Of a stretch of DNA of 58,153 nt, positions 35,549 to 44,640 are shown piece by piece. A model generated the notes under the pieces. That model searched no databases, had not been told where the DNA came from, and worked only from the letters and a program-made list of their open reading frames with translations. Made by a program: the position numbers and the translations under genes. Source of the stretch: Mesorhizobium waimense (GTDB lineage Bacteria > Pseudomonadota > Alphaproteobacteria > Rhizobiales > Rhizobiaceae); NCBI RefSeq assembly GCF_003601975.1, contig NZ_QZWZ01000036.1, positions 1-58,153 on the forward strand. Reading direction: 5' to 3'. Numbering within the stretch: position 1 is the first letter of the stretch; every line of letters begins with the position of its first letter.

Positions 35549-35991
35549 GCTGCTTCTTCGGCGCGTTTCTTCTCGATCAGGCCGATCGCATCGACGACCG
35601 CGTCGAAAGTCAGCATGGTCGAGGCATGGCGCGCCTTGTAGTCGCGCACCGGTTCCAGATACCGCAGGTCGGCGAAGCGGCCTTCCGGCGGCGCGCCGTT
35701 CTCCTTCAGCATCTTCAGCATCGTCTCGCGCACCGCGCGCAACTCGTCCGCGCTGGCGCCGATGACATGCTGCGCCATGATCGAGGACGACGCCTGACCG
35801 AGCGCACAGGCCTTCACATCATGGGCGAAATCCGTAACGACGCCGTCATCCATCTTGAGATCGACGGTCACGGTCGAGCCGCATAATTTGGAATGCGCGC
35901 GCGCTGTCGCATCCGGATGGTCGAGCCGGCCGATCCGCGCAATATTTCCGGCAAAACCCAGAATTTTCGCATTGTAGACGTCGTCGATCAT
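35545..35991 (-). CDS. NifU/SufU-like iron-sulfur cluster scaffold lacking the third cysteine
   Basis: A 148-residue protein of the IscU/SufU fold (IDDVYNAKILGFAGNI, HSKLCGSTVTVDLKMDDG, VKACALGQASSSIM). Cysteines C37 and C62 match the first two cluster ligands. Where SufU has its third cysteine the sequence reads ARHASTML, with alanine at about position 123. It may still scaffold a cluster with another ligand, or have changed role. ATG 35991 gives family length; the frame is open to 36099. Divergent from folE, with a 239-base gap. Confidence 0.82.
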   Translation of the reverse strand: MIDDVYNAKILGFAGNIARIGRLDHPDATARAHSKLCGSTVTVDLKMDDGVVTDFAHDVKACALGQASSSIMAQHVIGASADELRAVRETMLKMLKENGAPPEGRFADLRYLEPVRDYKARHASTMLTFDAVVDAIGLIEKKRAEEAA

Positions 35992-36230
35992 ATTTTTCCA
36001 ATCTGTCGCCGCCGAGCGAACAGCGATTGCCGCTGTTGCGTCTTTCATTCGCTCGGCACGACCATATATAATGCTCACAGTCGAGCATCGACAAGGCAAC
36101 CAAAGGCCACGTCTTTGCTCAAATCAATTCACGCCGCTTGAGGGCTGGAAACCGCGAGTTTCTTACACCCGAAAGGTCGTGGTCCGTTCAACTCGTCCCT
36201 CCCGAGAGAGGGACTACGGGAGACGCCTTT

Positions 36231-36866
36231 ATGGATGCCGTCATCAAGAAACTCATGCCCTCCTCGGCCTATATGGAAAAGCCGGTCACCGACCGGCCGA
36301 GCGAAGCCGAAGTCGAGGCCGCGGTGCGCACCCTGTTGCGCTGGACCGGCGACAATCCGGAGCGTGAGGGCCTGATCGACACGCCGAAGCGTGTTACCAA
36401 GGCATTCCTCGAAATGTTCAACGGCTACGACATGTGCCCGGCCGAGGAGCTTGGCCGTACCTTCGAGGAAGTCGCCGGCTATGACGATCTCGTCATCGTC
36501 AGGGACATAAATTTCCACTCGCATTGCGAGCACCACATGGTGCCGATCATCGGCAAGGCGCATGTCGGCTACCTGCCGGATGGCAAGGTCGTCGGCCTGT
36601 CCAAGATCGCGCGCGTCGTCGACATCTTCGCCCATCGCCTGCAGACGCAGGAAGCGATGACCGCGCAGATCGCCAGCGTCATCCAGGACGTGCTCAATCC
36701 GCGCGGTGTCGCCGTCATGATGGAAGCAGAGCACATGTGCATGGCCATGCGCGGCATCCGCAAGCAGGGCTCCACCACGCTGACCTCGACCTTCACCGGC
36801 GTCTTCAAGGACACGCCCGAGGAACAGGTCCGCTTTGTCACCATGGTGCGCGGCGGCGGGGTCTGA
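36231..36866 (+). CDS. folE: GTP cyclohydrolase I
   Basis: A 211-residue enzyme that converts GTP to dihydroneopterin triphosphate, first step of folate (and pterin) synthesis. Zinc and catalytic blocks are clear: HSHCEHHMVPIIGKAHVGYL and AEHMCMAMRGIRKQG, then TSTFTGVFK. ATG 36231 gives family length; the frame is open from 36138. GGGAG lies 9 bases before it. A palindromic repeat separates it from hisI. Confidence 0.96.
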   Translation: MDAVIKKLMPSSAYMEKPVTDRPSEAEVEAAVRTLLRWTGDNPEREGLIDTPKRVTKAFLEMFNGYDMCPAEELGRTFEEVAGYDDLVIVRDINFHSHCEHHMVPIIGKAHVGYLPDGKVVGLSKIARVVDIFAHRLQTQEAMTAQIASVIQDVLNPRGVAVMMEAEHMCMAMRGIRKQGSTTLTSTFTGVFKDTPEEQVRFVTMVRGGGV

Positions 36867-36888
36867 TCGGCCCTCGCCGGCCGCTAGA

Positions 36889-36933
36889 CCATGATCCCAA
36901 AAAGTGGGAACCGGTTTTTGGACAAGATCATGG
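36889..36933. repeat. Palindromic module, second copy of RIME-like module A
   Basis: A 45-base element closed by CCATGATC and GATCATGG, in the folE-hisI gap. It aligns without gaps to 5486-5530 at 30 of 45 positions. At the arm positions that differ (1, 6, 7 and 8 against 45, 40, 39 and 38) both sides have changed together so pairing is kept. The in-frame ATGs at 36891 and 36930 before hisI lie within it and are therefore doubtful starts. Confidence 0.75.
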
Positions 36934-36953
36934 TCAAACAAGAAGATCCGGCG

Positions 36954-37412
36954 ATGTCGGCACTGGAATTCCCGAAAGCTCCGTCAGACAAGAAAGCGCT
37001 GGAGGAAGGCACTGTCCTTTCGCCGCGCTTCGACGCCAACGGCCTCGTCACGGTCGTCGTCACCGATGCCGCCGACGGCATACTGTTGATGGTCGCGCAT
37101 ATGAATGCCGAAGCGCTGGCGCTGACGCTGGAAACCGGCATCGCCCATTACTGGTCACGTTCGCGCAACGCGCTGTGGAAAAAGGGCGAGACCTCCGGCA
37201 ATCTCCAGACCGTCGTCGAGATGCTCACGGATTGTGATCAGGACGCGATATGGCTGCGCGTGAAAGTGTTGGGCCACGACGCAACTTGTCACACCGGCCG
37301 ACGTTCATGCTTTTATCGGACGGTGGGGCTGAACGACGGCAAGGCGACGCTTGCCGACGACGGTAGCAAGCCGCTGTTCGATACGGAGCAAACGTATCGG
37401 AAGCCGGTGTGA
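36954..37412 (+). CDS. hisI: Phosphoribosyl-AMP cyclohydrolase
   Basis: A 152-residue single-function HisI, the third step of histidine synthesis, opening the purine ring of phosphoribosyl-AMP. Zinc/Mg blocks are present: LTDCDQDAIWLRVKV and HDATCHTGRRSCFYR, plus ALWKKGETSGN. ATG 36954 (MSALEFPK) is chosen because upstream codons fall in the palindromic repeat; starts at 36930 and 36891 are in frame. It is not fused to HisE. Confidence 0.94.
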   Translation: MSALEFPKAPSDKKALEEGTVLSPRFDANGLVTVVVTDAADGILLMVAHMNAEALALTLETGIAHYWSRSRNALWKKGETSGNLQTVVEMLTDCDQDAIWLRVKVLGHDATCHTGRRSCFYRTVGLNDGKATLADDGSKPLFDTEQTYRKPV

Positions 37413-37494
37413 ACCATTCGATATTCACAAACCACTCATATTCATTATTCTCAAACATCCTTACTGTAGAAGGGATGTGGGACAAGGGGAGATC

Positions 37495-38466
37495 ATGATG
37501 CTCGAATGGGCGTCATTGCGTAGTAGACCTGACGTTCGAGAGGCCAACGGCCCCTCCTCGTCCGGCGGCGCATCCGATACGAAGCCGGGCAAGAAGACTG
37601 GCATTTCATTGGCGCTCGGCGGTGGCTGCGCGCGCGGTTGGGCCCATATCGGCGTGCTGCGCGCGCTCGACGAGGCCGGCATCGAAGTGTCGATGATCGC
37701 CGGCACCTCGATCGGCGCGCTGGTCGGCGGCTGCTACCTTGCCGGCAAACTGGACGATCTCGAGGAATTTGCCAGGAGCCTGACCAAACGGCGCATCTTC
37801 GGCCTTCTCGATCTCAATCTGCGCGGCAGCGGGCTGTTCGGCGGCATGAAGCTGGACGCCAGGCTGCGCGAGCACATGAGAGGCATCCGCTTCGAGGACC
37901 TGTCGAAGCCTTTCGTCTGCGTCACCTCGGAAATCCGCACCGGCCACGAGATATGGTTGTCGAGCGGCTCGCTGATCACCGCCATGCGCGCTTCCTACGC
38001 ACTGCCCGGCGTGTTCGAGCCGGTGACCTGCAACGGCCGCGTTCTGGTCGACGGCGCGCTGGTCAATCCAGTGCCGGTCTCGGTCTGCCGCGCCTACGAG
38101 CAGCCCCTCGTGGTAGCGGTCAACCTGCACTACGACCTGTTCGGCCGCGCCGCCGTGATCAAGCACAGCGCCGGCGAGCTGGTCGTGGAGAATGACGCGC
38201 CGCGGGCCGGCCAGTCGTCCGAACACCAGGCGCACCACACACGCCTCGGCATCACCGGGGTCATGGTCGAAGCCTTCAACATCATCCAGGACCGGATCTC
38301 GCGCGCGAGACTCGCTGGTGACCCGCCCGACATGTCGCTGCAGCCCAAGCTCAGCCATATCGGCCTGACCGAATTCCATCGCGCCGACGAAGCGATCCGC
38401 CTCGGCTATCAGGCGACGATGGCGCAGATCGGCGAACTCACCCGACTGCAAACGGTTCTCGCCTAA
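37495..38466 (+). CDS. Patatin-like phospholipase family protein
   Basis: A 323-residue patatin/RssA-like lipid acyl hydrolase. Oxyanion loop GGGCARGWAHIG, nucleophile S72 in GTSIG and D186 in DGAL make the Ser-Asp dyad complete. About 40 polar residues precede the domain. AAGGGGAG lies 4 bases before ATG 37495 (a second ATG follows at once). Preceded by an AT-rich 80-base stretch likely to hold its promoter. Convergent with recJ, 12 bases apart. Confidence 0.92.
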   Translation: MMLEWASLRSRPDVREANGPSSSGGASDTKPGKKTGISLALGGGCARGWAHIGVLRALDEAGIEVSMIAGTSIGALVGGCYLAGKLDDLEEFARSLTKRRIFGLLDLNLRGSGLFGGMKLDARLREHMRGIRFEDLSKPFVCVTSEIRTGHEIWLSSGSLITAMRASYALPGVFEPVTCNGRVLVDGALVNPVPVSVCRAYEQPLVVAVNLHYDLFGRAAVIKHSAGELVVENDAPRAGQSSEHQAHHTRLGITGVMVEAFNIIQDRISRARLAGDPPDMSLQPKLSHIGLTEFHRADEAIRLGYQATMAQIGELTRLQTVLA

Positions 38467-38478
38467 TCCAGACAGCGC

Positions 38479-40296
38479 TCAGGCTATTGCTGCATCGGTG
38501 ATGCGGAACTGCACCGTACGGTTGCCGTTCCAGTAATTGCCGGACAGCGACCCGGCGACATGCACCGTCTTGCCCCTGTTCTTGAACAGGAATTCGCCAA
38601 GTGCGGTATCGACGGCGCGAAAGGCGATCGCCTGGATGCGGCCGCCGCTTTGCGACTGGAGCTCGGCGCGGATGTGGTTGGTGCCGACCGGCCGCGCATC
38701 CGCCAACTTGTGGCGCGGCAATGCGAAGACTGGCGCGACATGGCCGGCGCCGAACGGCCCGGCTTTTTCCAGCGCGTCAAGCAGGCTGAGCGTCGCGCCC
38801 TCGGCGGCAAGTGCACCGTCGATGGCCAGGCTCTCCTCGTCCTGCAGCCGGAACACCTCGGCGGCCGCACGCTCCTCGAAGAAGGCCCTCAGGTCCCCGA
38901 GCTTTGCCCGCTCGACCGTGATGCCGGCCGCCATGCCGTGGCCGCCGCCCTTGACGATCAGCCCGGCATCGGCGGCCTCGCGCACCAGGCGCCCGAGGTC
39001 GAAACCCGACACAGAACGGCCCGAGCCGGTGCCGACACCATTGGCGTTGAAGGCGATGGCGAAGGCCGGCCGGCGTGCGTGGTCCTTGAGCCGCGATGCG
39101 AGCAGCCCGACGATGCCCGGATGCCAGGTGGTGCTGGCGGTGACGACGACGGCCGGGCCGTTGCCGCCGGCAAGCTCGGCATCCGCTTCGGCGCGCGCCT
39201 GCGCCAGCATCTCCAGTTCCATCTGCTGGCGTTCCTGGTTCAGCCGGTCGAGCGTCTCGGCAATCGTGTTGGCCTCGACAGGATCGTCGGTGGCAAGCAG
39301 GCGGCTGCCGAGGGCGGCATCGCCGATGCGCCCGCCGGCATTGATGCGCGGTCCGATCAGATAGGCCAGATGAAAGGTGCTGATCGGCTCGCCGATACGC
39401 GATACGCGCGCCAGCGCGGCCAGTCCCTCGTTCTTCTGCTGGCGCGCCACCTGCAGCCCCTTGACCACGAAGGCGCGGTTGACGCCGGTGAGCGGCACCA
39501 CGTCGCAAACGGTCGCCAGCGCCGTCAGGTCGAGCAGCGACAGCAGATCCGGTGACGTGGCATCCGGCAACAGGCCGCGCAGGATCCTGGCCGTCTGCAC
39601 CAAGGTGAGAAAGACGACGCCGGCGGCGCAAAGATGTCCCTGCCCGGAAAGGTCGTCCTCGCGATTGGGATTGACCACCGCAACGGCTGCCGGCAGCGGA
39701 CCGCCGACCTGATGGTGATCGAGCACGACGACATCGGCGCCGGCCTCTCTCGCCGCGTCGATGGACACGGCACTGTTGGTGCCGCAATCGACGGTGACGA
39801 TCAGCGTCGCACCGCGCGAGATGAGGTCGCGCATGGCTTCCGGGTTGGGGCCGTAACCTTCGAAGATGCGGTCGGGTATGTAGATCTCGGACGGCACCGA
39901 GAAATGCCCGAGGAAGCGCTTGAGCAGCGCCGACGATGCGGCTCCGTCGACATCGTAGTCGCCGAAGATCGCCACCTTTTCCCTGGCCACGATAGCGCCT
40001 GCGATACGGGCTGCGGCCTTCTCCATGTCGGTCAGCGAGGCCGGATCCGGCAGGAGATCGCGGATCGTCGGATCGAGGAAGCGCTCGGTCTGCTCTGCGG
40101 TCACACCGCGCCCGGCAAGCACCCGCGCAACGATATCCGGCACGCCGTAGCCTTGCGCGATGGCAAGCGCGGTCATGTCCTGCCGCTCGGTCAGCCGGTG
40201 CTCCCAGGAGATACCGGTGGCCGACTGCCTGATATCGAGGAAAAGCCTCTTCTCGCCCGTCATATGACGCGCCGCCCGCCAATTGCCATCTGTCAC
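38479..40296 (-). CDS. recJ: Single-stranded-DNA-specific exonuclease RecJ
   Basis: A 605-residue 5'-3' exonuclease used in recombination and mismatch repair. DHH-family motifs are visible: FGDYDVDGAASSALL, TVDCGTN, VLDHHQVGG, and the DHHA1 motif KGGGHGMAAG in the second half; an OB-like domain ends the protein. The start is GTG 40296, giving MTDGNWRAARHM; internal ATGs at codons 12 and 41 are possible. Last gene of the minus-strand series with glpX and hom. Confidence 0.94.
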   Translation of the reverse strand: MTDGNWRAARHMTGEKRLFLDIRQSATGISWEHRLTERQDMTALAIAQGYGVPDIVARVLAGRGVTAEQTERFLDPTIRDLLPDPASLTDMEKAAARIAGAIVAREKVAIFGDYDVDGAASSALLKRFLGHFSVPSEIYIPDRIFEGYGPNPEAMRDLISRGATLIVTVDCGTNSAVSIDAAREAGADVVVLDHHQVGGPLPAAVAVVNPNREDDLSGQGHLCAAGVVFLTLVQTARILRGLLPDATSPDLLSLLDLTALATVCDVVPLTGVNRAFVVKGLQVARQQKNEGLAALARVSRIGEPISTFHLAYLIGPRINAGGRIGDAALGSRLLATDDPVEANTIAETLDRLNQERQQMELEMLAQARAEADAELAGGNGPAVVVTASTTWHPGIVGLLASRLKDHARRPAFAIAFNANGVGTGSGRSVSGFDLGRLVREAADAGLIVKGGGHGMAAGITVERAKLGDLRAFFEERAAAEVFRLQDEESLAIDGALAAEGATLSLLDALEKAGPFGAGHVAPVFALPRHKLADARPVGTNHIRAELQSQSGGRIQAIAFRAVDTALGEFLFKNRGKTVHVAGSLSGNYWNGNRTVQFRITDAAIA

Positions 40297-40329
40297 GACA
40301 TCAATAGGCGACGGCTAAGCAGGAAGGAA

Positions 40330-41313
40330 TCAAAACTTTTCCAGATCCTGATGGCGTGCCTTGATCTCGCGCACGGTGCGCGATGACGAGCGCAGCACGA
40401 TGGTGTGCGTGGTTATGTAGGTGGGGCCGAACTTGACGCCATCGAGCATGTTGCCGTCGGTTACGCCGGTTGCCGCAAACAGCACGTCGCCGCGCGCCAT
40501 GTCCTGGGCGCGGTAGACCCGCTTGGGATCAGATATGCCCATCCTGGCCGCGCGCGCCACCTTTTCCGGCGTATCCAGGATCAGCCGGCCCTGCATCTGG
40601 CCGCCGGTGCAGCGCAACGCGGCCGCCGCCAGCACCCCTTCCGGCGCACCGCCCGTGCCGAGATAGATATCGATGCCGGTCTCTTCCGGATCGGTGGTGT
40701 GGATGACGCCGGCGACATCGCCGTCGCCGATCAGCCGGATCGCCGCGCCCGTCGCCCGCACCGCCTCGATCAGTCTGCCGTGGCGCGGCCGGTCGAGGAT
40801 GCAGGCGGTGATCTCGGATACCGGAACACCCTTGGCCCTGGCGAGGCCCGCGATGTTTTCGGCCGGCGAGGCGTCGATGCCAATGACGCCTTCGGCATAG
40901 CCCGGGCCGATGGCGATCTTGTCCATATAGACGTCGGGCGCGAACAAGAGGCTGCCCTTTTCCGCGATCGCGATGACGGCAAGCGCGTTGGGCAGGTTCT
41001 TGGCGCAGATCGTCGTGCCTTCGAGCGGATCGAGCGCGATATCGACCGCCGGCCCTTTGCCGGTGCCGACCTCCTCGCCGATGTAGAGCATCGGCGCCTC
41101 GTCGCGCTCGCCCTCGCCGATTACCACCGTGCCTTTGATCGCGAGCCGGTTGAGTTCCTCGCGCATGGCGTCGACCGCGACCTGGTCGGCGGCCTTCTCG
41201 TCGCCACGCCCGCGCAGCCTGGCAGCCGCCACCGCGGCCCGCTCGGTGACGCGCACCAGTTCCATGGTGAGTATCCGGTCGAGACCGGCGACAATGTTCT
41301 GGGCGACATTCAT
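40330..41313 (-). CDS. glpX: Fructose-1,6-bisphosphatase class II
   Basis: A 327-residue GlpX-type phosphatase of gluconeogenesis. Metal and substrate blocks: VIGEGERDEAPMLYIGEE and DPLEGTTICAKN, then GTGGAPEGVLAAAAL. It sits between hom and recJ, an order shared by many Rhizobiales. 33 bases separate its stop from the recJ start. Confidence 0.94.
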   Translation of the reverse strand: MNVAQNIVAGLDRILTMELVRVTERAAVAAARLRGRGDEKAADQVAVDAMREELNRLAIKGTVVIGEGERDEAPMLYIGEEVGTGKGPAVDIALDPLEGTTICAKNLPNALAVIAIAEKGSLLFAPDVYMDKIAIGPGYAEGVIGIDASPAENIAGLARAKGVPVSEITACILDRPRHGRLIEAVRATGAAIRLIGDGDVAGVIHTTDPEETGIDIYLGTGGAPEGVLAAAALRCTGGQMQGRLILDTPEKVARAARMGISDPKRVYRAQDMARGDVLFAATGVTDGNMLDGVKFGPTYITTHTIVLRSSSRTVREIKARHQDLEKF

Positions 41314-41457
41314 CGATGGAAAATCCTCGTTGGCATGCTGCCTCCCGCCAGAGGCCCGCTTCTTGTGTCAAAGCTCCATGACAACGGCAAGACTTACCAG
41401 GTAAATTTTTCGAAATCGCAGCAATATCAATCGATTAAAGGCGGAATATGATTGAAT

Positions 41458-42771
41458 TTATCCGGCGCGCTCGATGCGGATGACCTGCGGCTTGTCGGTC
41501 AGATGGCCGTCCTTGGTGATGCCGTCGACGGCCTTGCGCACCGCCGCTTCGGTCGTCTCGTGAGTGACGAGGATCACCGTCTTCTGCGCGTCGGTTTCCG
41601 GCCCGGAGGCGTGCTGGACGATCGATTCCAGCGAGATATCGTTGTCGGCCATGCGCTTGGCGATCGCCGCAAAGACGCCGATGCGGTCATGCACGGTCAG
41701 CCGGATGAAATAGCCACCGGCGTGGCTGCGCATCTGCGCTTTCTTGTAGGGCTTCAGCTCCTTTGCCGGGCGGCCGAAGACCGGACCGTGCTGGAAGCCT
41801 GGCCGGCTCTTGGCGATGTCGGCAATGTCGCCGATGACGGCCGACGCCGTGGCGTTGCCGCCGGCGCCGGGGCCGGAAAGCAGCAGCTCGCCCAAAATGT
41901 CGGTCTCGATCGCCACCGCATTGGTGACGCCGTGCACCTGTGCGATGACCGAGGCGGTCGGCACCATGGTCGGATGCACGCGCTGCTCGATGCCGCTCTC
42001 GGTGCGCTGGGCGACGCCGAGCAGCTTGATGCGGTAGCCGAGATCGCCAGCGGCGCGAATGTCGGCCTGGCTGATGTTGGAGATGCCTTCCATGTAGATG
42101 TCGTTGGCTGCGATTTTCGTACCGAAGGCAAGGCTGGTCAGGATCGACAGTTTGTGCGCCGTATCATGGCCCTCGATGTCGAAGGTCGGATCGGCCTCGG
42201 CATAGCCCAGACGCTGCGCGTCCTTCAGGCAGGCGTCGAAGGAAATGCCCTCTGCCTCCATGCGGGTCAGGATGTAGTTGCAGGTGCCGTTGAGGATGCC
42301 GAAGACGCGGGTGACGGAATTGCCGGCCATCGCCTCGCGCATCGTCTTGATGACCGGGATGCCGCCGGCCACCGCCGCCTCGTAGTTGAGCAACACGCCC
42401 TTCTTCTCGGCGATCTCGGCAAGCTGCACGCCATGCTTGGCCAGCAGTGCCTTGTTGGCGGTCACCACATGGCGGCCGGCTCCCAGTGCCGCCTTCACGG
42501 ACGCGAGCGCAGGCCCCTCGTCGCCGCCGATCAGTTCGACGAAGACATCGATATCGGCCTTCTCCGCCATCTTCACGGCGTCGTCGAACCACTCGGCCGA
42601 GCCAAGGTCGACACCGCGGTCGCGCTTCGGGTCGCGGGCGGAGACAGCAGAGACGACGATGTCGCGGCCGCACTGGCGGGTCAGTTCCGCCGCCTTGTCA
42701 CCGAGCACGCGCGCAACCGAGGCGCCGACAGTGCCTAGACCGGCAATTCCAACACGCAACGCTTCAGCCAT
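41458..42771 (-). CDS. hom: Homoserine dehydrogenase
   Basis: A 437-residue NAD(P)-dependent enzyme that reduces aspartate semialdehyde to homoserine for threonine and methionine synthesis. Seen: Rossmann loop GIAGLGTVGASV, ANKALLAKHG, the substrate block LNGTCNYILTRME and EADPTFDIEGHDTAHKLSIL, then a C-terminal ACT domain from about residue 350 (YFIRLTVHDRIGVFAAIAKR) for feedback by threonine. Follows an aminotransferase gene after 46 bases. Confidence 0.95.
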   Translation of the reverse strand: MAEALRVGIAGLGTVGASVARVLGDKAAELTRQCGRDIVVSAVSARDPKRDRGVDLGSAEWFDDAVKMAEKADIDVFVELIGGDEGPALASVKAALGAGRHVVTANKALLAKHGVQLAEIAEKKGVLLNYEAAVAGGIPVIKTMREAMAGNSVTRVFGILNGTCNYILTRMEAEGISFDACLKDAQRLGYAEADPTFDIEGHDTAHKLSILTSLAFGTKIAANDIYMEGISNISQADIRAAGDLGYRIKLLGVAQRTESGIEQRVHPTMVPTASVIAQVHGVTNAVAIETDILGELLLSGPGAGGNATASAVIGDIADIAKSRPGFQHGPVFGRPAKELKPYKKAQMRSHAGGYFIRLTVHDRIGVFAAIAKRMADNDISLESIVQHASGPETDAQKTVILVTHETTEAAVRKAVDGITKDGHLTDKPQVIRIERAG

Positions 42772-42817
42772 GTCCGGCGACGCCCCTCAAAATTCGTTTC
42801 GATGATGTCAGGCAAAC

Positions 42818-44050
42818 TCAGCGGTGCGCGGAGAGCGGCACCACATTGTTGGGTTGCTTGGCGCTGGACGCCAGGAAGCGCTTGATGTTGCGGGCAGCCT
42901 GCCGGATCCGGTGCTCGTTCTCGACCAGCGCGATGCGCACATGATCGTCGCCATGCTCGCCGAAGCCGACTCCCGGCGCCACCGCCACGTCGGCGTGCTC
43001 GATCAGCAGCTTGGAGAATTCGAGCGAGCCAAGATGGCGGAACGGTTCCGGGATCGGCGCCCAGGCGAACATCGAGGCCGCCGGGGCCGGGATGGTCCAG
43101 CCGGCACGGGTGAAGGCGTCGACCATGACGTCACGGCGCTTGTGGTAGACCTCACGCACTTCGGCGATGTCAGCGCCGTCGCCGTTCAGAGCATGCGCCG
43201 CCGCCACCTGGATCGGCGTGAACGCGCCATAGTCGAGATAGGATTTGACGCGCGTCAGCGCCGAGATCAGCCGCTCGTTGCCGACGGCAAAACCCATGCG
43301 CCAGCCGGGCATGGAAAACGTCTTCGACATCGAGGTGAACTCGACGCAGACGTCGATGGCGCCTGGAACCTGCAGCACCGAAGGCGGCGGGTTGCCGTCG
43401 AAATAGATCTCCGAATAGGCAAGGTCGGACAGGATGATGATGTCGTTCTTCTTGGCGAAAGCCACCACGTCCTTGTAGAAATCGAGCGAGGCGACCAGCG
43501 CCGTCGGGTTCGACGGATAGTTGAGGATCAGCGCCAGCGGCTTCGGGATCGAATGGCGGATGCCGCGCTCAACCGCCGGGATAAAGCCGTCATCCGGCTC
43601 GACCTGCAGCGAGCGGATGACGCCGCCCGACATGATGAAGCCGAAGGCATGGATCGGATAGGTCGGGTTGGGGCACAGGATCACGTCGCCGGGCGCGGTG
43701 ATCGCCTGCGCCATGTTGGCGAAGCCTTCCTTGGAGCCCAGCGTCGCCACCACCTGGGTGTCCGCGTTGAGCTTCACGCCGAAGCGGCGCTGATAGTAGG
43801 CGGCCTGGGCGCGGCGCAGGCCAGGAATGCCGCGCGACGACGAATAGCGATGCGTGCGCGGATCGCGCACCACTTCGCACAATTTGTCGACGATGGCCTT
43901 TGGTGTCGGCAGGTCGGGATTACCCATGCCAAGGTCGATGATGTCGGCGCCGCGCGAGCGGGCGCTGGCCTTCAGCCGGTTGACCTGCTCGAAGACATAG
44001 GGCGGAAGCCGGCGGACCTTGTGAAATTCTTCCATGTCAGTTCCAGACAT
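42818..44050 (-). CDS. PLP-dependent aminotransferase (AlaC / LL-diaminopimelate aminotransferase type)
   Basis: A 410-residue class I aminotransferase. The PLP lysine is in SMSKTFSMPGWRMG, with NYPSNPTALVA and LSDLAYSEIYFDG as other cofactor blocks. It is commonly labelled LL-diaminopimelate aminotransferase or glutamate-pyruvate aminotransferase AlaC in Rhizobiales; the sequence alone does not fix the substrate. Being upstream of hom supports a role in aspartate-family amino acids. Five short tandem repeats lie directly before the start. Confidence 0.88.
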   Translation of the reverse strand: MSGTDMEEFHKVRRLPPYVFEQVNRLKASARSRGADIIDLGMGNPDLPTPKAIVDKLCEVVRDPRTHRYSSSRGIPGLRRAQAAYYQRRFGVKLNADTQVVATLGSKEGFANMAQAITAPGDVILCPNPTYPIHAFGFIMSGGVIRSLQVEPDDGFIPAVERGIRHSIPKPLALILNYPSNPTALVASLDFYKDVVAFAKKNDIIILSDLAYSEIYFDGNPPPSVLQVPGAIDVCVEFTSMSKTFSMPGWRMGFAVGNERLISALTRVKSYLDYGAFTPIQVAAAHALNGDGADIAEVREVYHKRRDVMVDAFTRAGWTIPAPAASMFAWAPIPEPFRHLGSLEFSKLLIEHADVAVAPGVGFGEHGDDHVRIALVENEHRIRQAARNIKRFLASSAKQPNNVVPLSAHR

Positions 44051-44052
44051 TC

Positions 44053-44126
44053 AGAGGTAGTTTTGGCAGAGGTAGTTTTGGCAGAGGTGGTTTTGGCAAA
44101 GCTGTTTCGGCAAAGGGGTTTCGGCG
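44053..44126. repeat. Short tandem repeats (15/14 bases, five units)
   Basis: Three 15-base units AGAGGTAGTTTTGGC (the third with one change) are followed by two 14-base degenerate units ending TTTCGGC. The array lies 2 bases upstream of the aminotransferase start on the minus strand, where it replaces a normal ribosome site and leader. Confidence 0.8.
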
Positions 44127-44138
44127 CGCGATATAGCC

Positions 44139-44543
44139 CTAATTGCAGGTAGGGTCGAGGGCGGGATCGCATTTGGTCTCGATCTGCTTCAGCGTATCAT
44201 CGCCATGGGACTTCGCCAGCGAGTTCAGCGCCGCCGGATTGCTCGCGCCGGTGCCGCCGCTCTTGCCGAGTTGCGCCTGCTGGTCGCCCTTCAACTGGGC
44301 AAGCTTGGCCTTGGTTTCCTCCGGGGTGAGTTGCTTGGCGGCCACCTGCGGCGGAATGTTGAGGTTCGGATAGGAGCCGGTGTCCTTCGGGCCCTCGGCA
44401 GTGGCGACCGGCGTTGTGTTGCCGTTGTTGCTGCTGGCGCAGCCGCCGGCCGCAAGCAGCGCGCTCCCCAGCAAGGCCAACGCGGCGATGCGGCAAATAC
44501 CAACAGTGCTCGAAAAAACGGTGTCGCCGACATTAATCGTCAT
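44139..44543 (-). CDS. Small lipoprotein of unknown function
   Basis: A 134-residue protein with an N-terminal signal (ICRIAALALLGSALLAAGGC) whose end is lipobox-like. The mature part is Asn/Thr-rich, then an acidic-basic helix (LTPEETKAKLAQLKGDQQAQ) and a C-terminal cysteine pair (KCDPALDPTCN) that could form a disulfide. It is probably anchored in the envelope. It is divergent from phaC; no family is recognised. Confidence 0.72.
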   Translation of the reverse strand: MTINVGDTVFSSTVGICRIAALALLGSALLAAGGCASSNNGNTTPVATAEGPKDTGSYPNLNIPPQVAAKQLTPEETKAKLAQLKGDQQAQLGKSGGTGASNPAALNSLAKSHGDDTLKQIETKCDPALDPTCN

Positions 44544-44640
44544 ATTGTTTTCCTGGCAGCCGGGTTAGAGCGTGTTGGACCCGGCCGAATGTCCCATGAT
44601 ACTATGTCAAGAAAACGCTCCGGGAGGAACCCCGAGAACC

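Noticed and set aside
44053..44126. CRISPR-like array
   Set aside because: Units are contiguous 15/14-base tandem repeats without spacers; not CRISPR.
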